Source: Deltaproteobacteria bacterium (GTDB taxonomy: Bacteria; Myxococcota; Polyangia; Haliangiales; Haliangiaceae). From it: a DNA stretch of 12,652 nt. The stretch lies in the NCBI GenBank assembly GCA_018262455.1, contig JAGSPR010000309.1, positions 1-12,652 on the forward strand, written 5' to 3'. Numbering within the stretch: the stretch's first letter is position 1; every line of letters starts with the position of its first letter. Below the pieces are notes generated by a model. It had not been told where the DNA came from, did no database searches, and saw nothing but the letters and a program-made list of their open reading frames with translations. The position numbers and the translations under genes are program-made. Below, piece by piece: positions 6,145-12,254 of this stretch.

Positions 6145-6798
6145 TTAGATGTGGTGCCGACGCCTGCGCGCAGGCAGCAACTCGGGCCCCAGGTTCACGA
6201 GGGCGATGTACACGAACGTGCCGCACGCGATCGACAACAGGACACCCTCGGCGCGCGCGATCACCGACGAGGCCATCAGCGTACTCGCGGCACCGATCCC
6301 GGCAGTGAGCTGCACGCCAGCCAGCAATCCGAGCGCGCGCACCTTCGTCATGCCCGTCGCACGGAGCAACGCGTAGTCCGCCACCTCCTCGGGCACCTCG
6401 TGCACGATCACCGCGATCGCCGTCACGAACCCGAGCTCGGTCGAGATCAGGAACGCGGCCGCGATCGCCATCCCGTCGCTCACGTTGTGGAGCGCGTCCG
6501 AGCTCAGCAGTGCCAGCGGCGCCACCGGCCGGCGGTCGTGCGCGCGACGTCGCGACGACGCCCACTCGATCGCTCCGAGCACCACGATCATGCCCGCGGA
6601 CCATCCGAGCGCACTCGTGCCGGAGCGCGCGAGAGCCTCCGGCAGGATCTCGAACAGGCCCGTGGCCAGCAGCGTCACTGCCGCCACGCCAAGCATCGGT
6701 GTGCGATAGCGCTCGAGCCAGCGCTCCGGCAGCAACGCGCCGACGAGCCCCGCCGCTCCATTCAGCACGATCATGGTCGCGACCCATACGTAGGTCAT
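6145..6798 (-). CDS. ZIP-family divalent metal transporter
   Basis: A 217-residue inner-membrane protein, shorter than the usual 250-300 of bacterial ZIPs. The start at 6798 (MTYVWVATMIVLNGAAG) opens directly into the first membrane helix. About seven hydrophobic segments are visible. The family signature is complete: DALHNVSDGMAI (H104, N105, D108) in the fourth helix and HEVPEE (H133, E134, E136, E137) in the fifth, forming the binuclear metal site for Zn2+ or Fe2+/Mn2+. The segment between helices 3 and 4 (ASSRRRAHDRR) is short and basic with one His, unlike the long His-rich loop of many homologues, which accounts for part of the small size. A basic tail (ARRRRHH) closes the protein. It is the first gene of a likely two-gene unit with DUF3943. 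No metal-responsive operator (Zur/Fur-like box) was recognised upstream. Metal specificity is not determinable. Confidence 0.88.
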   Translation of the reverse strand: MTYVWVATMIVLNGAAGLVGALLPERWLERYRTPMLGVAAVTLLATGLFEILPEALARSGTSALGWSAGMIVVLGAIEWASSRRRAHDRRPVAPLALLSSDALHNVSDGMAIAAAFLISTELGFVTAIAVIVHEVPEEVADYALLRATGMTKVRALGLLAGVQLTAGIGAASTLMASSVIARAEGVLLSIACGTFVYIALVNLGPELLPARRRRHHI

Positions 6799-6981
6799 GG
6801 TTGGTCGTTACCCCTTGGGGGCGGGACTCGTCAGCTTCCCGAGCGCAGCTGGTGGGCAGATCGGATTTCTCATGGAGCGGTTCTTCGGATCTTCCCTCGC
6901 GAGTACGAGCAGCAAGGAGTGAGCCACAGGCGGCTCGCGGTGGCCCCCGATCCGGGCATCGCGCTTGCAACGCCTGCGGGC

Positions 6982-7248
6982 ATGAGTGAAGCCCAAACCC
7001 AGATCTGGAACGATGTGAAGCGCGTCCGCGACGAGCTCGCGCTGAAGATTCATCTCGCCGGCATGGATGCACGCGATCGCTGGAACGAGCTGCAACCGCG
7101 GATCGCCCAGCTCGAGAACACCATCGAGCGCGGGGGCGACCGCGCCGGCAAAGTCGTGGCAGACCAGCTGGCCGCTCTCGGCAAGGCGCTACGATCGCTG
7201 CGTGACGAGGTTTCGCACATGCTCGACGAGCCGCGCCCCCCGACCTGA
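6982..7248 (+). CDS. Small helical protein, unknown function
   Basis: An 88-residue, highly charged, all-helical soluble protein. The ATG at 6982 gives MSEAQTQIWNDVKRVRDEL. An in-frame GTG at 6919 preceded by AAGGAG would add 21 residues, but the purine box abuts the codon and the extra residues look non-coding. Residues 8-34 (DVKRVRDELALKIHLAGMDARDRW) form one amphipathic helix; I have the impression this block recurs in small proteobacterial proteins but cannot confirm it here. Residues 36-82 are a second coiled-coil-like stretch with heptad Leu/Ile/Val (RIAQLENTIE, ADQLAALGKALRSLRDEV). There is no membrane segment, cysteine or catalytic motif. It is divergent from the ZIP gene and convergent with the patatin gene, so it appears monocistronic. 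Function unknown. Confidence 0.7.
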   Translation: MSEAQTQIWNDVKRVRDELALKIHLAGMDARDRWNELQPRIAQLENTIERGGDRAGKVVADQLAALGKALRSLRDEVSHMLDEPRPPT

Positions 7249-7267
7249 GCTGGGGCGTGAGATGCGG

Positions 7268-8500
7268 CTACTCCCCGGCCGATCGCGACCGGCGCGCGCG
7301 CTCGCCGTCCACGCGGGGCGCCAGTAGCGCGGCGAGCCTGGCGTGCTGTCTGCGCGCATCGGCCTGTCCGAGCTCGACCAGCTCGGACGTGAAGCCACCG
7401 TCGAACAGCAGGTACGCGAGCAGATCGCCTGCGCGTTCCGGATCGCCGTCGGCGATGCGGCGCAGCAGCCAGCCCGCCGAGCCGCGCGAAGCGAAGCGCG
7501 GGCTCGTGACGTACTCGGCGGCGAGCAAGCCGAGATCCCGCGACGGCTCCAAGCACACGGCCTCGATCGCATGGAGCGGATGCTCGCCGTCGACCACGAG
7601 CTGGCGGTTGATCTCGCGTTCGAAGCTCGGCCCGAACCGCCGCGCGCCGGCACGCAAGATCGCCGTGGTCCGATCGAGCTGCATCAGGTCGACCTCGACC
7701 CGATCGGCGAACAGCGTGTTGAGTGCCTTGCCGGCGAGGTAGAGCGGCGAGGTCACCGCAGGGGCTCGCGCCGGGTTGTCACGAACAGCTGGCAAGGGGT
7801 TGACCACGAGCAGCCGCTCGGCGCCGAGATGGATCGCTGGCGAGAGCGGCACCATCTGGCGGAGGCCGCCGTCGCAGTAGGGCTCACCGTCGATCTGGAC
7901 GGCCGGAAACAGCAGCGGGATCGCTGCCGATGCGAGCACATGGTCGCCGGACAGCTGGGTCGCAACCGGGATGACGTGGACCTCGGTGTGCCAAGGGCCG
8001 GTGGCCGGCGACGCCTCGTAGAACACGATGGCGCGGCCATTGGCGACGCGGGTCGCCGAGATCGCGATGCCCCGCACATGGCCCGCGCGGACCTGCTCGG
8101 AGATCCTCGCGGTCGGGATGCGCGCGACGAGCCGTGCGATCGGCGCACTATCGAGCAGGCCGCCACGAATCGTCCGGACCTGGAGTGCGCGCCGCAAGCG
8201 CGTTGGTGCGCCGGCGACATCGAGCAACATCGAGAACAGCTCGATGGAGGATGGGCGCACGACCTGCGCGAGCACGAGCTCGCTCCACTCGCGGGCGAGC
8301 AACCGGGTGCCGGCCACCGGTTGATCGGCGAATGCAGCCAGGGCCGTGGCGTTGATCGCCCCCGCGGAGGTGCCCGTGAACACGTCGATGGAGCCCCCGA
8401 CCTCGGGCAGCACCCGCTCGAACACGTGCGACAGCACCCCGACCTCGTACGCTCCCAGCGCGGCGGCTCCGGCGAGCACGATGCCGGCGGATCCCGGCAT
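7268..8500 (-). CDS. Patatin-like phospholipase
   Basis: A 410-residue predicted lipid acyl hydrolase with a Ser-Asp dyad. From the ATG at 8500 the protein goes straight into the first strand and oxyanion loop (GIVLAGAAALGAYEVGVL, residues 6-23); in-frame ATGs at 8533 and 8542 would add 11 or 14 residues. The nucleophile elbow is GTSAG with Ser45, and the catalytic Asp is D210 in YCDGG. The oxyanion loop reads G11-A-A-A-L-G16 where the family usually has GGGxRG or GGGALG. Residues about 300-410 form a C-terminal helical extension (PSRDLGLLAAEY, AGDLLAYLLFDGGF, ELVELGQADARR) seen in a subgroup of bacterial patatins. There is no signal peptide, so it is cytosolic or peripheral. No cyclic-nucleotide synthase is adjacent, so there is no reason to call it a CBASS effector. 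Convergent with the 88-residue gene (19 bases apart). Confidence 0.88.
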   Translation of the reverse strand: MPGSAGIVLAGAAALGAYEVGVLSHVFERVLPEVGGSIDVFTGTSAGAINATALAAFADQPVAGTRLLAREWSELVLAQVVRPSSIELFSMLLDVAGAPTRLRRALQVRTIRGGLLDSAPIARLVARIPTARISEQVRAGHVRGIAISATRVANGRAIVFYEASPATGPWHTEVHVIPVATQLSGDHVLASAAIPLLFPAVQIDGEPYCDGGLRQMVPLSPAIHLGAERLLVVNPLPAVRDNPARAPAVTSPLYLAGKALNTLFADRVEVDLMQLDRTTAILRAGARRFGPSFEREINRQLVVDGEHPLHAIEAVCLEPSRDLGLLAAEYVTSPRFASRGSAGWLLRRIADGDPERAGDLLAYLLFDGGFTSELVELGQADARRQHARLAALLAPRVDGERARRSRSAGE

Positions 8501-8799
8501 CACGTGTGCCACTCGATGTGCGGCCTCGACCATGTGCAACATGGCTGCGAGACCCGTGCCCCTGCAACCATGGCAGACCGCGCAGCCTCGGCGCCATGGC
8601 CGTTGGGAGTGGCCGATCTTGCGCATCGCTTGCGGGCGTCCGGGAGCGCGCGGGTCGTCATCACGGCGCTCAGCTTGCATCTGAGCTGCATGACGTCCAC
8701 CTCGTGTCTCGACCGAACCGACTCGAGCGATGCGCCGACCCTCTTGCGTCACGAGCGTGAGAGGCAACCTGCGGATCCTCGTGAGTCAGGAGGGCGGAG
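8501..8799. other. Intergenic region, no gene seen
   Basis: About 300 bases between the divergent patatin and DUF6629-type genes. Open frames cross it on both strands, but they are extensions or shadows of flanking genes and contain no recognisable domain, signal peptide or ribosome-binding site. It should hold two divergent promoters; no clear -35/-10 pair was recognised. A TGGCACA-N4-ATGC string near the patatin start resembles a sigma-54 site but overlaps the start codon. Confidence 0.5.
8788..8793 (+). promoter_or_regulatory. Shine-Dalgarno deciding a GTG start
   Basis: AGGAGG lies six bases before the GTG at 8800. It is one of the best ribosome-binding sites in the window and fixes the start of the DUF6629-type gene, whose first ATG is ten codons further in. 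Confidence 0.8.
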
Positions 8800-9495
8800 G
8801 TGTGCATCTCGCCCGAAGTCAGCTTCGCGATGTCAGGCGTCCTCGGGGTCAGCGGTGCCTACTGTGTCCAGCGGGCCGTACGCGTCGACCGCTCGTTCCT
8901 GCCTCTCGCGATCATCCCGGTGATGTTCGGAATTCAGCAGTTCTCCGAAGGCCTGGTCTGGGTCGGTCTGGAGCGCGGAGATCCCGCGATGGTCAGCGCA
9001 GCGGCGCGGGTGTTCTTGTACGTCGCCCTGGCGTTCTGGCCGATCTGGGTCCCGGTCAGCACGCTGCTCGTCGAGCGCCATGGCCGGACGAAGCACTTCC
9101 TCGTCGCGATGTCGGGCGTCGGGCTCGTGCTCGGGCTGGGCCTGATGATCCCGCTGTTCGTGGATCCGAGCTGGTTGACCGTGCACGTGGTTCACCACTC
9201 GCTGCACTACAACATCTCCCGATCCCCGGTGTTCGCGGTGTTCCCCGGAGGGCTGTGGGAAGTCCTGTATCTACTGGTCGTGTCGGCCCCGCTGTTCGTG
9301 TCGTCCGTGAACCAGCTCGTCCACCTCGGCGTGGCCATCATCCTGTCGGCGGCCGTGAGCTACGTCCTCGTCGAGCACACGTTCGCGTCGGTCTGGTGCT
9401 TCGTCGCCGCAGGCCTCTCGCTGTATCTGTGCACCGTGTTCTTCGCGCTCGACCGGGCGTCGCGCGGCACGGCCGGTGCACCGCACCGCACGTGA
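8800..9495 (+). CDS. DUF6629-type multi-pass membrane protein
   Basis: A 231-residue inner-membrane protein with a GTG start, fixed by AGGAGG six bases upstream and by the N-terminus MCISPEVSFAMSGVL, which matches the MCFSA-xx-SF type opening of the DUF6629 family. About seven membrane helices are visible (roughly 8-24, 33-55, 68-90, 99-121, 152-168, 174-192, 195-216). The polar motif FGIQQFSEGLVW (43-54) within helix 2 is characteristic of the family; a periplasmic or cytosolic loop carries VHVVHHSLHYN (128-138) with three His, a possible metal or cofactor site. The function of the family is unknown. It heads an apparent operon with the 67-residue membrane protein (34 bases downstream) and perhaps the host-attachment protein. 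Confidence 0.82.
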   Translation: MCISPEVSFAMSGVLGVSGAYCVQRAVRVDRSFLPLAIIPVMFGIQQFSEGLVWVGLERGDPAMVSAAARVFLYVALAFWPIWVPVSTLLVERHGRTKHFLVAMSGVGLVLGLGLMIPLFVDPSWLTVHVVHHSLHYNISRSPVFAVFPGGLWEVLYLLVVSAPLFVSSVNQLVHLGVAIILSAAVSYVLVEHTFASVWCFVAAGLSLYLCTVFFALDRASRGTAGAPHRT

Positions 9496-9515
9496 GGTGC
9501 CCCGCCAGCGTCGGG

Positions 9516-9522
9516 GAGGAGG
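9516..9522 (+). promoter_or_regulatory. Shine-Dalgarno for the small membrane protein
   Basis: GAGGAGG seven bases before the ATG at 9530. It supports translation of the short gene and excludes the longer in-frame start at 9476, which would overlap the preceding gene. Confidence 0.75.
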
Positions 9523-9529
9523 CAGTCAC

Positions 9530-9733
9530 ATGGGCGCAACGCGATCACGATCGGGCCGCAGGATTTGCGCACTCGCGGCCGCCTACTTCGCGAGCGCAGC
9601 CGGCTGGGCGCTCGATCCGGTGATCGCGGATGGCTGGGGCCCGCAACATGACCTCGCGATGTGGTTCGCCGGCATCGCCGGCTTGTTCGCGCTCCTTGCG
9701 ATCCCGCTGGATCTCCCGCCGGAGAGTCGGTGA
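9530..9733 (+). CDS. Small two-helix membrane protein
   Basis: A 67-residue protein. A strong purine-rich ribosome-binding site precedes the ATG at 9530. A basic N-terminus (RSRSGRR) is followed by two hydrophobic helices (about 12-27, ICALAAAYFASAAGWA, and 42-61, AMWFAGIAGLFALLAIPLDL) joined by a polar loop containing DPVIADGWGPQHD. Both termini are probably cytosolic by the positive-inside rule. I do not recognise the family. Position, just after the DUF6629-type gene, suggests a partner or accessory membrane subunit, but this is inference only. Confidence 0.7.
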   Translation: MGATRSRSGRRICALAAAYFASAAGWALDPVIADGWGPQHDLAMWFAGIAGLFALLAIPLDLPPESR

Positions 9734-9751
9734 AGGGGCCGCTGAGAGGCA

Positions 9752-9767
9752 TGGCCGGTTGCTTGCA
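9752..9767 (+). promoter_or_regulatory. Candidate sigma-54 promoter (-24/-12)
   Basis: TGGCCGG at 9752-9758, four bases, then TTGCA at 9763-9767: correct GG-to-GC spacing, a perfect -12 box and five of seven -24 bases. It lies in the 37-base gap before the host-attachment protein gene. The predicted transcript start is about 9778, just before the ATG at 9780, which would give an almost leaderless mRNA and excludes the ATG at 9771 for this transcript. Confidence 0.4.
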
Positions 9768-9770
9768 ATA

Positions 9771-10283
9771 ATGATTCGCATGTACCGAGCATGCATCGCC
9801 ATCATCGACGCCTCGAGGGCGCGACTGTTCACCTTCGAGCGTGACCTGGAGCCCGAGGGATTGCACGAGAGCTTCAAGGAGGAGACCGATCTCGTTGATC
9901 CGGCGCGCCGCCTCCGGCCCTCCGAGCTGTTCTCCGATTCGCGCCCCGGTGTGGGCCGGACCGGAAGCCTGCAATACGGGGTCGATGATCACCGCGAGGC
10001 ACACATCGAGCAATTCGACATCGTGTTCGCGCGGAACATCGTCGCCGAGATCAAGAAGATCCTGGGCACCAAGCAGATCCAGCGGCTGGTCGTGTGCGGC
10101 AGCCCCAACATGCTCGGCGTGTTGCGGACTGAGATGGCCGACCTCCGGCGCGATCCGCTCGTCATCGAAGAGATCCCGCGCGATCTCGTGAAGCTCACAC
10201 TGCCGCAGATCCGCGACCAGCTGACGGACTACGGCCTGCTGCCGCCGCGCCCGCCGCGCCCCCCATTGTCGCCGGTGGCCTGA
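9771..10283 (+). CDS. Host-attachment (baeRF-like) family protein
   Basis: A 170-residue cytosolic protein (ATG at 9771; an in-frame ATG at 9780 gives 167 and fits the candidate promoter better). The fold is a Rossmann-like release-factor-related domain: strand YRACIAIIDASRARLFTFE (5-23), the block DLVDPARRLRPSELFSDSRPG (40-60), YGVDDHREAHIEQFDIVFARNI (69-90), then the core strand and turn RLVVCGSPNMLGVLR (105-119) and IEEIPRDLVKLTLPQIRDQL (132-151). This matches the 'protein required for attachment to host cells' family (PF10116-like). The family name reflects one early phenotype; related baeRF proteins are thought to act on ribosomes or in stress. The C-terminal tail is Pro/Arg-rich (LLPPRPPRPP), encoded by two copies of a 9-base unit at 10242-10259. 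No Shine-Dalgarno is present. Confidence 0.78.
   Translation: MIRMYRACIAIIDASRARLFTFERDLEPEGLHESFKEETDLVDPARRLRPSELFSDSRPGVGRTGSLQYGVDDHREAHIEQFDIVFARNIVAEIKKILGTKQIQRLVVCGSPNMLGVLRTEMADLRRDPLVIEEIPRDLVKLTLPQIRDQLTDYGLLPPRPPRPPLSPVA
10242..10259 (+). repeat. 9-base tandem repeat x2 in host-attachment gene tail
   Basis: Two adjacent copies of CCGCCGCGC encode the Pro-Pro-Arg repeats at the C-terminus. The unit is a multiple of three, so copy-number change would alter tail length without a frameshift. Confidence 0.7.
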
Positions 10284-10379
10284 GCCATTCGCCCACAGGG
10301 ATCTGCGCGTTCGAGCGGGCCCTGGGGTTGCACCGCCATCTGTCATGCCTCCGTGTCGAACCCTGCCGACGAGCGTGTC

Positions 10380-11150
10380 GTGACTGGCCAGCGGTGCTGC
10401 GCCATCATCGGCTTGCTCGTCATCTCCCGCGCGGCCTCGGCAGCGCCCGGATTCACCGAGTCGAGCACCCGCGGAGCGCAGGTTCCGGACTGGCTCGAGG
10501 GCGTCCCCGCGCAATGCCGTCGCTATGCCGAGATCCCCGCCTACACGCCTGACGTGTTCGCCTGGAACCAGATGCTGTCGCTCGCCGCCTGCGTCCAGGA
10601 GCCGTCGCTCGCCCATGTCGCCGATCCCGAGCAGCTCAACGGTATGGTCGACGAGCTGTTCGCAGGCATCGCCCCGTCGATGTTGATCTACCTCGACGCG
10701 CTCGCGCACGCACCGGGTCCCATGCAGCTGCGCGCCGCCTACCACGTGGCCCTGGCGCACGTGGCCCTGGTCACCCGCGCGCGCCTCTCGATCCTCCCGC
10801 CACCAGATTCCCTGGCCACCGCCGTCGTCTCCACAGCCCCGAGGAACCGCGCGTCGGCGCTTCGCTACCACGAGCTCCAGACCGAGCTCGAGCCCCTGCT
10901 CGACGGCGCCATGCAGACGGCCCGGATCGCGCTCATCGTCATCGATCGTGCGGCCACCGCGGATCCAAGCCTCGCGCCCGACGCGGTCACCCGCAACATG
11001 GTCACGACAGCGCGCGCGATGCTGGAACGCTGGCCAGCGTCCCCGAACGACCTCGAGCGACGCGAGCCTCCCGATCAGCCACCCGCCAGCCTCACGCAGC
11101 GCCGCGCCGCAGCAGCCGTGCCAGGACGGCCATCGCATCCACCACCGTGA
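10380..11150 (+). CDS. Exported helical protein, unknown function
   Basis: A 256-residue protein from the GTG at 10380, chosen because TGQRCCAIIGLLVISRAASA is then a compact Sec signal peptide (cleavage after A21); a GTG at 10353 would add nine residues with acidic charges ahead of it. The mature part is mainly helical and Ala/Leu-rich (FAWNQMLSLAACVQE, LNGMVDELFAGIAPSMLIYLDALAHA, LRAAYHVALAHVALVTRARLSI, TARIALIVIDRAA, MVTTARAMLERW), with two Cys (AQCRRY, LAACVQ) that could pair in the periplasm. The last ~40 residues are Pro/Arg-rich, low complexity, and overlap the convergent CBS gene by 59 bases; this tail may be a recent 3' extension. No domain recognised. It begins about 100 bases after the host-attachment gene. 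Confidence 0.62.
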   Translation: MTGQRCCAIIGLLVISRAASAAPGFTESSTRGAQVPDWLEGVPAQCRRYAEIPAYTPDVFAWNQMLSLAACVQEPSLAHVADPEQLNGMVDELFAGIAPSMLIYLDALAHAPGPMQLRAAYHVALAHVALVTRARLSILPPPDSLATAVVSTAPRNRASALRYHELQTELEPLLDGAMQTARIALIVIDRAATADPSLAPDAVTRNMVTTARAMLERWPASPNDLERREPPDQPPASLTQRRAAAAVPGRPSHPPP

Positions 11151-11487
11151 AGATCCCTTCGATGCCCTTCGCGCTCGTGACCACCACCGAGCCGTACTTG
11201 TGCTGACCCATCTGCTCGACGATGTCGGCGAGATCATCGTCGGGCGATGCGACAAACACCTGCTCGGTCATCGCGTCCTCGACGATCACCTCATCCGGAT
11301 CGGAGTCGGGCAGCGTCTCGATCAGGTGCAAGTCGCCCTGGGTCACGATGCCGACCAGCTTGCCTTCCTCCAGCACGGGCAGGTGTCGGATCTGATGCTG
11401 TCGCATCAGCGTGTGTGCCTCGGAGAGCAGCGCGTTGCGACGGATCGTCCACGGCTGACGGGTCATGTGGTCACTGATCGAGGGCAT
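11092..11487 (-). CDS. Two-CBS-domain protein
   Basis: A 131-residue stand-alone Bateman module. CBS1 spans about 4-60 (MTRQPWTIRR, QHQIRHLPVLEEGKLVGIVTQGDL, with the ligand-contact turn GIVTQGD at 46-52) and CBS2 about 68-125 (AMTEQVFVASPDDDLADIVEQM, YGSVVVTSAKGIEGIFTVVDAM). Such pairs bind AMP, ATP, SAM or similar adenosyl ligands and regulate a partner. The linker is acidic (DSDPDEV) and CBS2 is less canonical, with VVDA where many have TxxD. No catalytic or membrane domain is present. It is transcribed away from a second two-CBS gene (11649), and its 3' end overlaps the convergent exported-protein gene by 59 bases. No Shine-Dalgarno is seen; an alternative ATG lies at 11466. Confidence 0.87.
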   Translation of the reverse strand: MPSISDHMTRQPWTIRRNALLSEAHTLMRQHQIRHLPVLEEGKLVGIVTQGDLHLIETLPDSDPDEVIVEDAMTEQVFVASPDDDLADIVEQMGQHKYGSVVVTSAKGIEGIFTVVDAMAVLARLLRRGAA

Positions 11488-11609
11488 GACTGCCGGTGGT
11501 GCAGCGGCCGTGCCGAGCTCGACGGCGATCCCCCGCGATCCACCGCGCCGGTTCTGCGCGGTTCTCGCAACCTGCGCGCGCTGGCTGATTCACCAAACAG
11601 CGTCACGCT

Positions 11610-11619
11610 GCATGCATGC
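11610..11619. promoter_or_regulatory. Palindrome between divergent CBS genes, possible operator
   Basis: GCATGCATGC, a perfect 10-base palindrome, 29 bases upstream of the plus-strand CBS start. A nearby imperfect hairpin (GCGCGGTT at 11556-11563 with AACC-T-GCGC at 11569-11577) lies in the same 161-base divergent gap. Short palindromes are common in GC-rich DNA, so the regulatory role is speculative. Confidence 0.25.
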
Positions 11620-11637
11620 GCACGTAGCGGCGCGAAC

Positions 11638-11643
11638 AGGAGG
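11638..11643 (+). promoter_or_regulatory. Shine-Dalgarno for plus-strand CBS gene
   Basis: AGGAGG five bases before the ATG at 11649, fixing that start. Confidence 0.8.
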
Positions 11644-11648
11644 CCCGC

Positions 11649-12104
11649 ATGAACGTATCCGACCTGATCCACCGTGACGTCGTGACCTGCTCGGATCGCG
11701 ACACGCTCGAGCGGGCGGCGCAGCTGATGTGGGAACACGACATCGGTTGCTTGCCCGTGGTCGGAGAGCACGGGCCCGTCACCGGGATCATCACGGACCG
11801 CGACCTCTGCATGGCCGCATACCTCCAGGGAGCCCCCCTGCGTTCGATCGCGGTGTCCAGCGTGATGTCGCGAGACGTCGTCACGTGCCAGGAGACCGAC
11901 GACGTGAAGCACGTCGAGCACGTGATGAGCGAGCGCCAGGTCCGCCGGCTGCCCGTCGTCGATCCGCAGGGCCGGCCGATCGGGATGCTGTCGCTCAACG
12001 ACATCGCCCGGGCTGCCTACGGCGGCAAGCTTCCCTCCGGCGATGTGGCATCGACGCTTTCGGTGATCACCCACCCGCGGCTCGGCAGCTCGCGCGCCCT
12101 CTGA
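11649..12104 (+). CDS. Two-CBS-domain protein
   Basis: A 151-residue protein with a well-placed AGGAGG ribosome-binding site. CBS1 spans about 2-56 (DLIHRDVVTCSDRDTLERAA, HDIGCLPVVGEHGPVTGIITDRDL) with the canonical nucleotide-contact motif GIITDRD (46-52). CBS2 spans about 67-123 (SSVMSRDVVTCQETDDV, RQVRRLPVVDPQGRPIGMLSLNDI) with GMLSLND (112-118). A 28-residue C-terminal tail (KLPSGDVAST... SRAL) is polar. The IITDRD/LSLND pattern resembles stand-alone adenosyl-nucleotide-sensing CBS proteins induced by low energy or hypoxia in other bacteria. The partner is not identifiable. It diverges from the other CBS gene; the two are clearly different proteins, not a recent duplication, since only family-level motifs are shared. 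Confidence 0.9.
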   Translation: MNVSDLIHRDVVTCSDRDTLERAAQLMWEHDIGCLPVVGEHGPVTGIITDRDLCMAAYLQGAPLRSIAVSSVMSRDVVTCQETDDVKHVEHVMSERQVRRLPVVDPQGRPIGMLSLNDIARAAYGGKLPSGDVASTLSVITHPRLGSSRAL

Positions 12105-12254
12105 TCGGCGAGCGTTCCCAGCTGTGGCGATATCGCGCCAGTGCGTCGCCTGCTTCACGCTGCCGCGCAGGCTCGGTGGCATGACGCGCGCTTCCGGGTT
12201 CTCCCCGCGCCCAGATCGGTAGCCGCCCGGAATCCCTGCGTTCGTGATCGTGGC

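Noticed and set aside
6119..7072. N-terminal extension of the DUF3943 frame to 7072
   Set aside because: It runs antiphase through the whole ZIP gene, whose HN-xx-DG and HEVPEE motifs are unambiguous; the signal peptide and AGGTG support the start at 6118.
7268..8500. Patatin as a CBASS (CapV-type) defence effector
   Set aside because: No CD-NTase, E1/E2 or other defence gene is within the window; neighbours are housekeeping-like or unknown.
8485..8512. Sigma-54-like TGGCACA-N4-ATGC on the minus strand
   Set aside because: It overlaps the patatin start codon and would start transcription inside the oxyanion-loop codons, so it cannot serve that gene.
7343..8923. 526-codon plus-strand open frame opposite the patatin gene
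   Set aside because: Composition is Arg/Asp/Glu/His-rich as expected for the antisense of GC-rich coding DNA; the minus strand carries the patatin catalytic motifs.
9360..11255. 631-codon minus-strand open frame
   Set aside because: It spans three plausible plus-strand genes and has no recognisable domain; shadow of GC-biased third positions.
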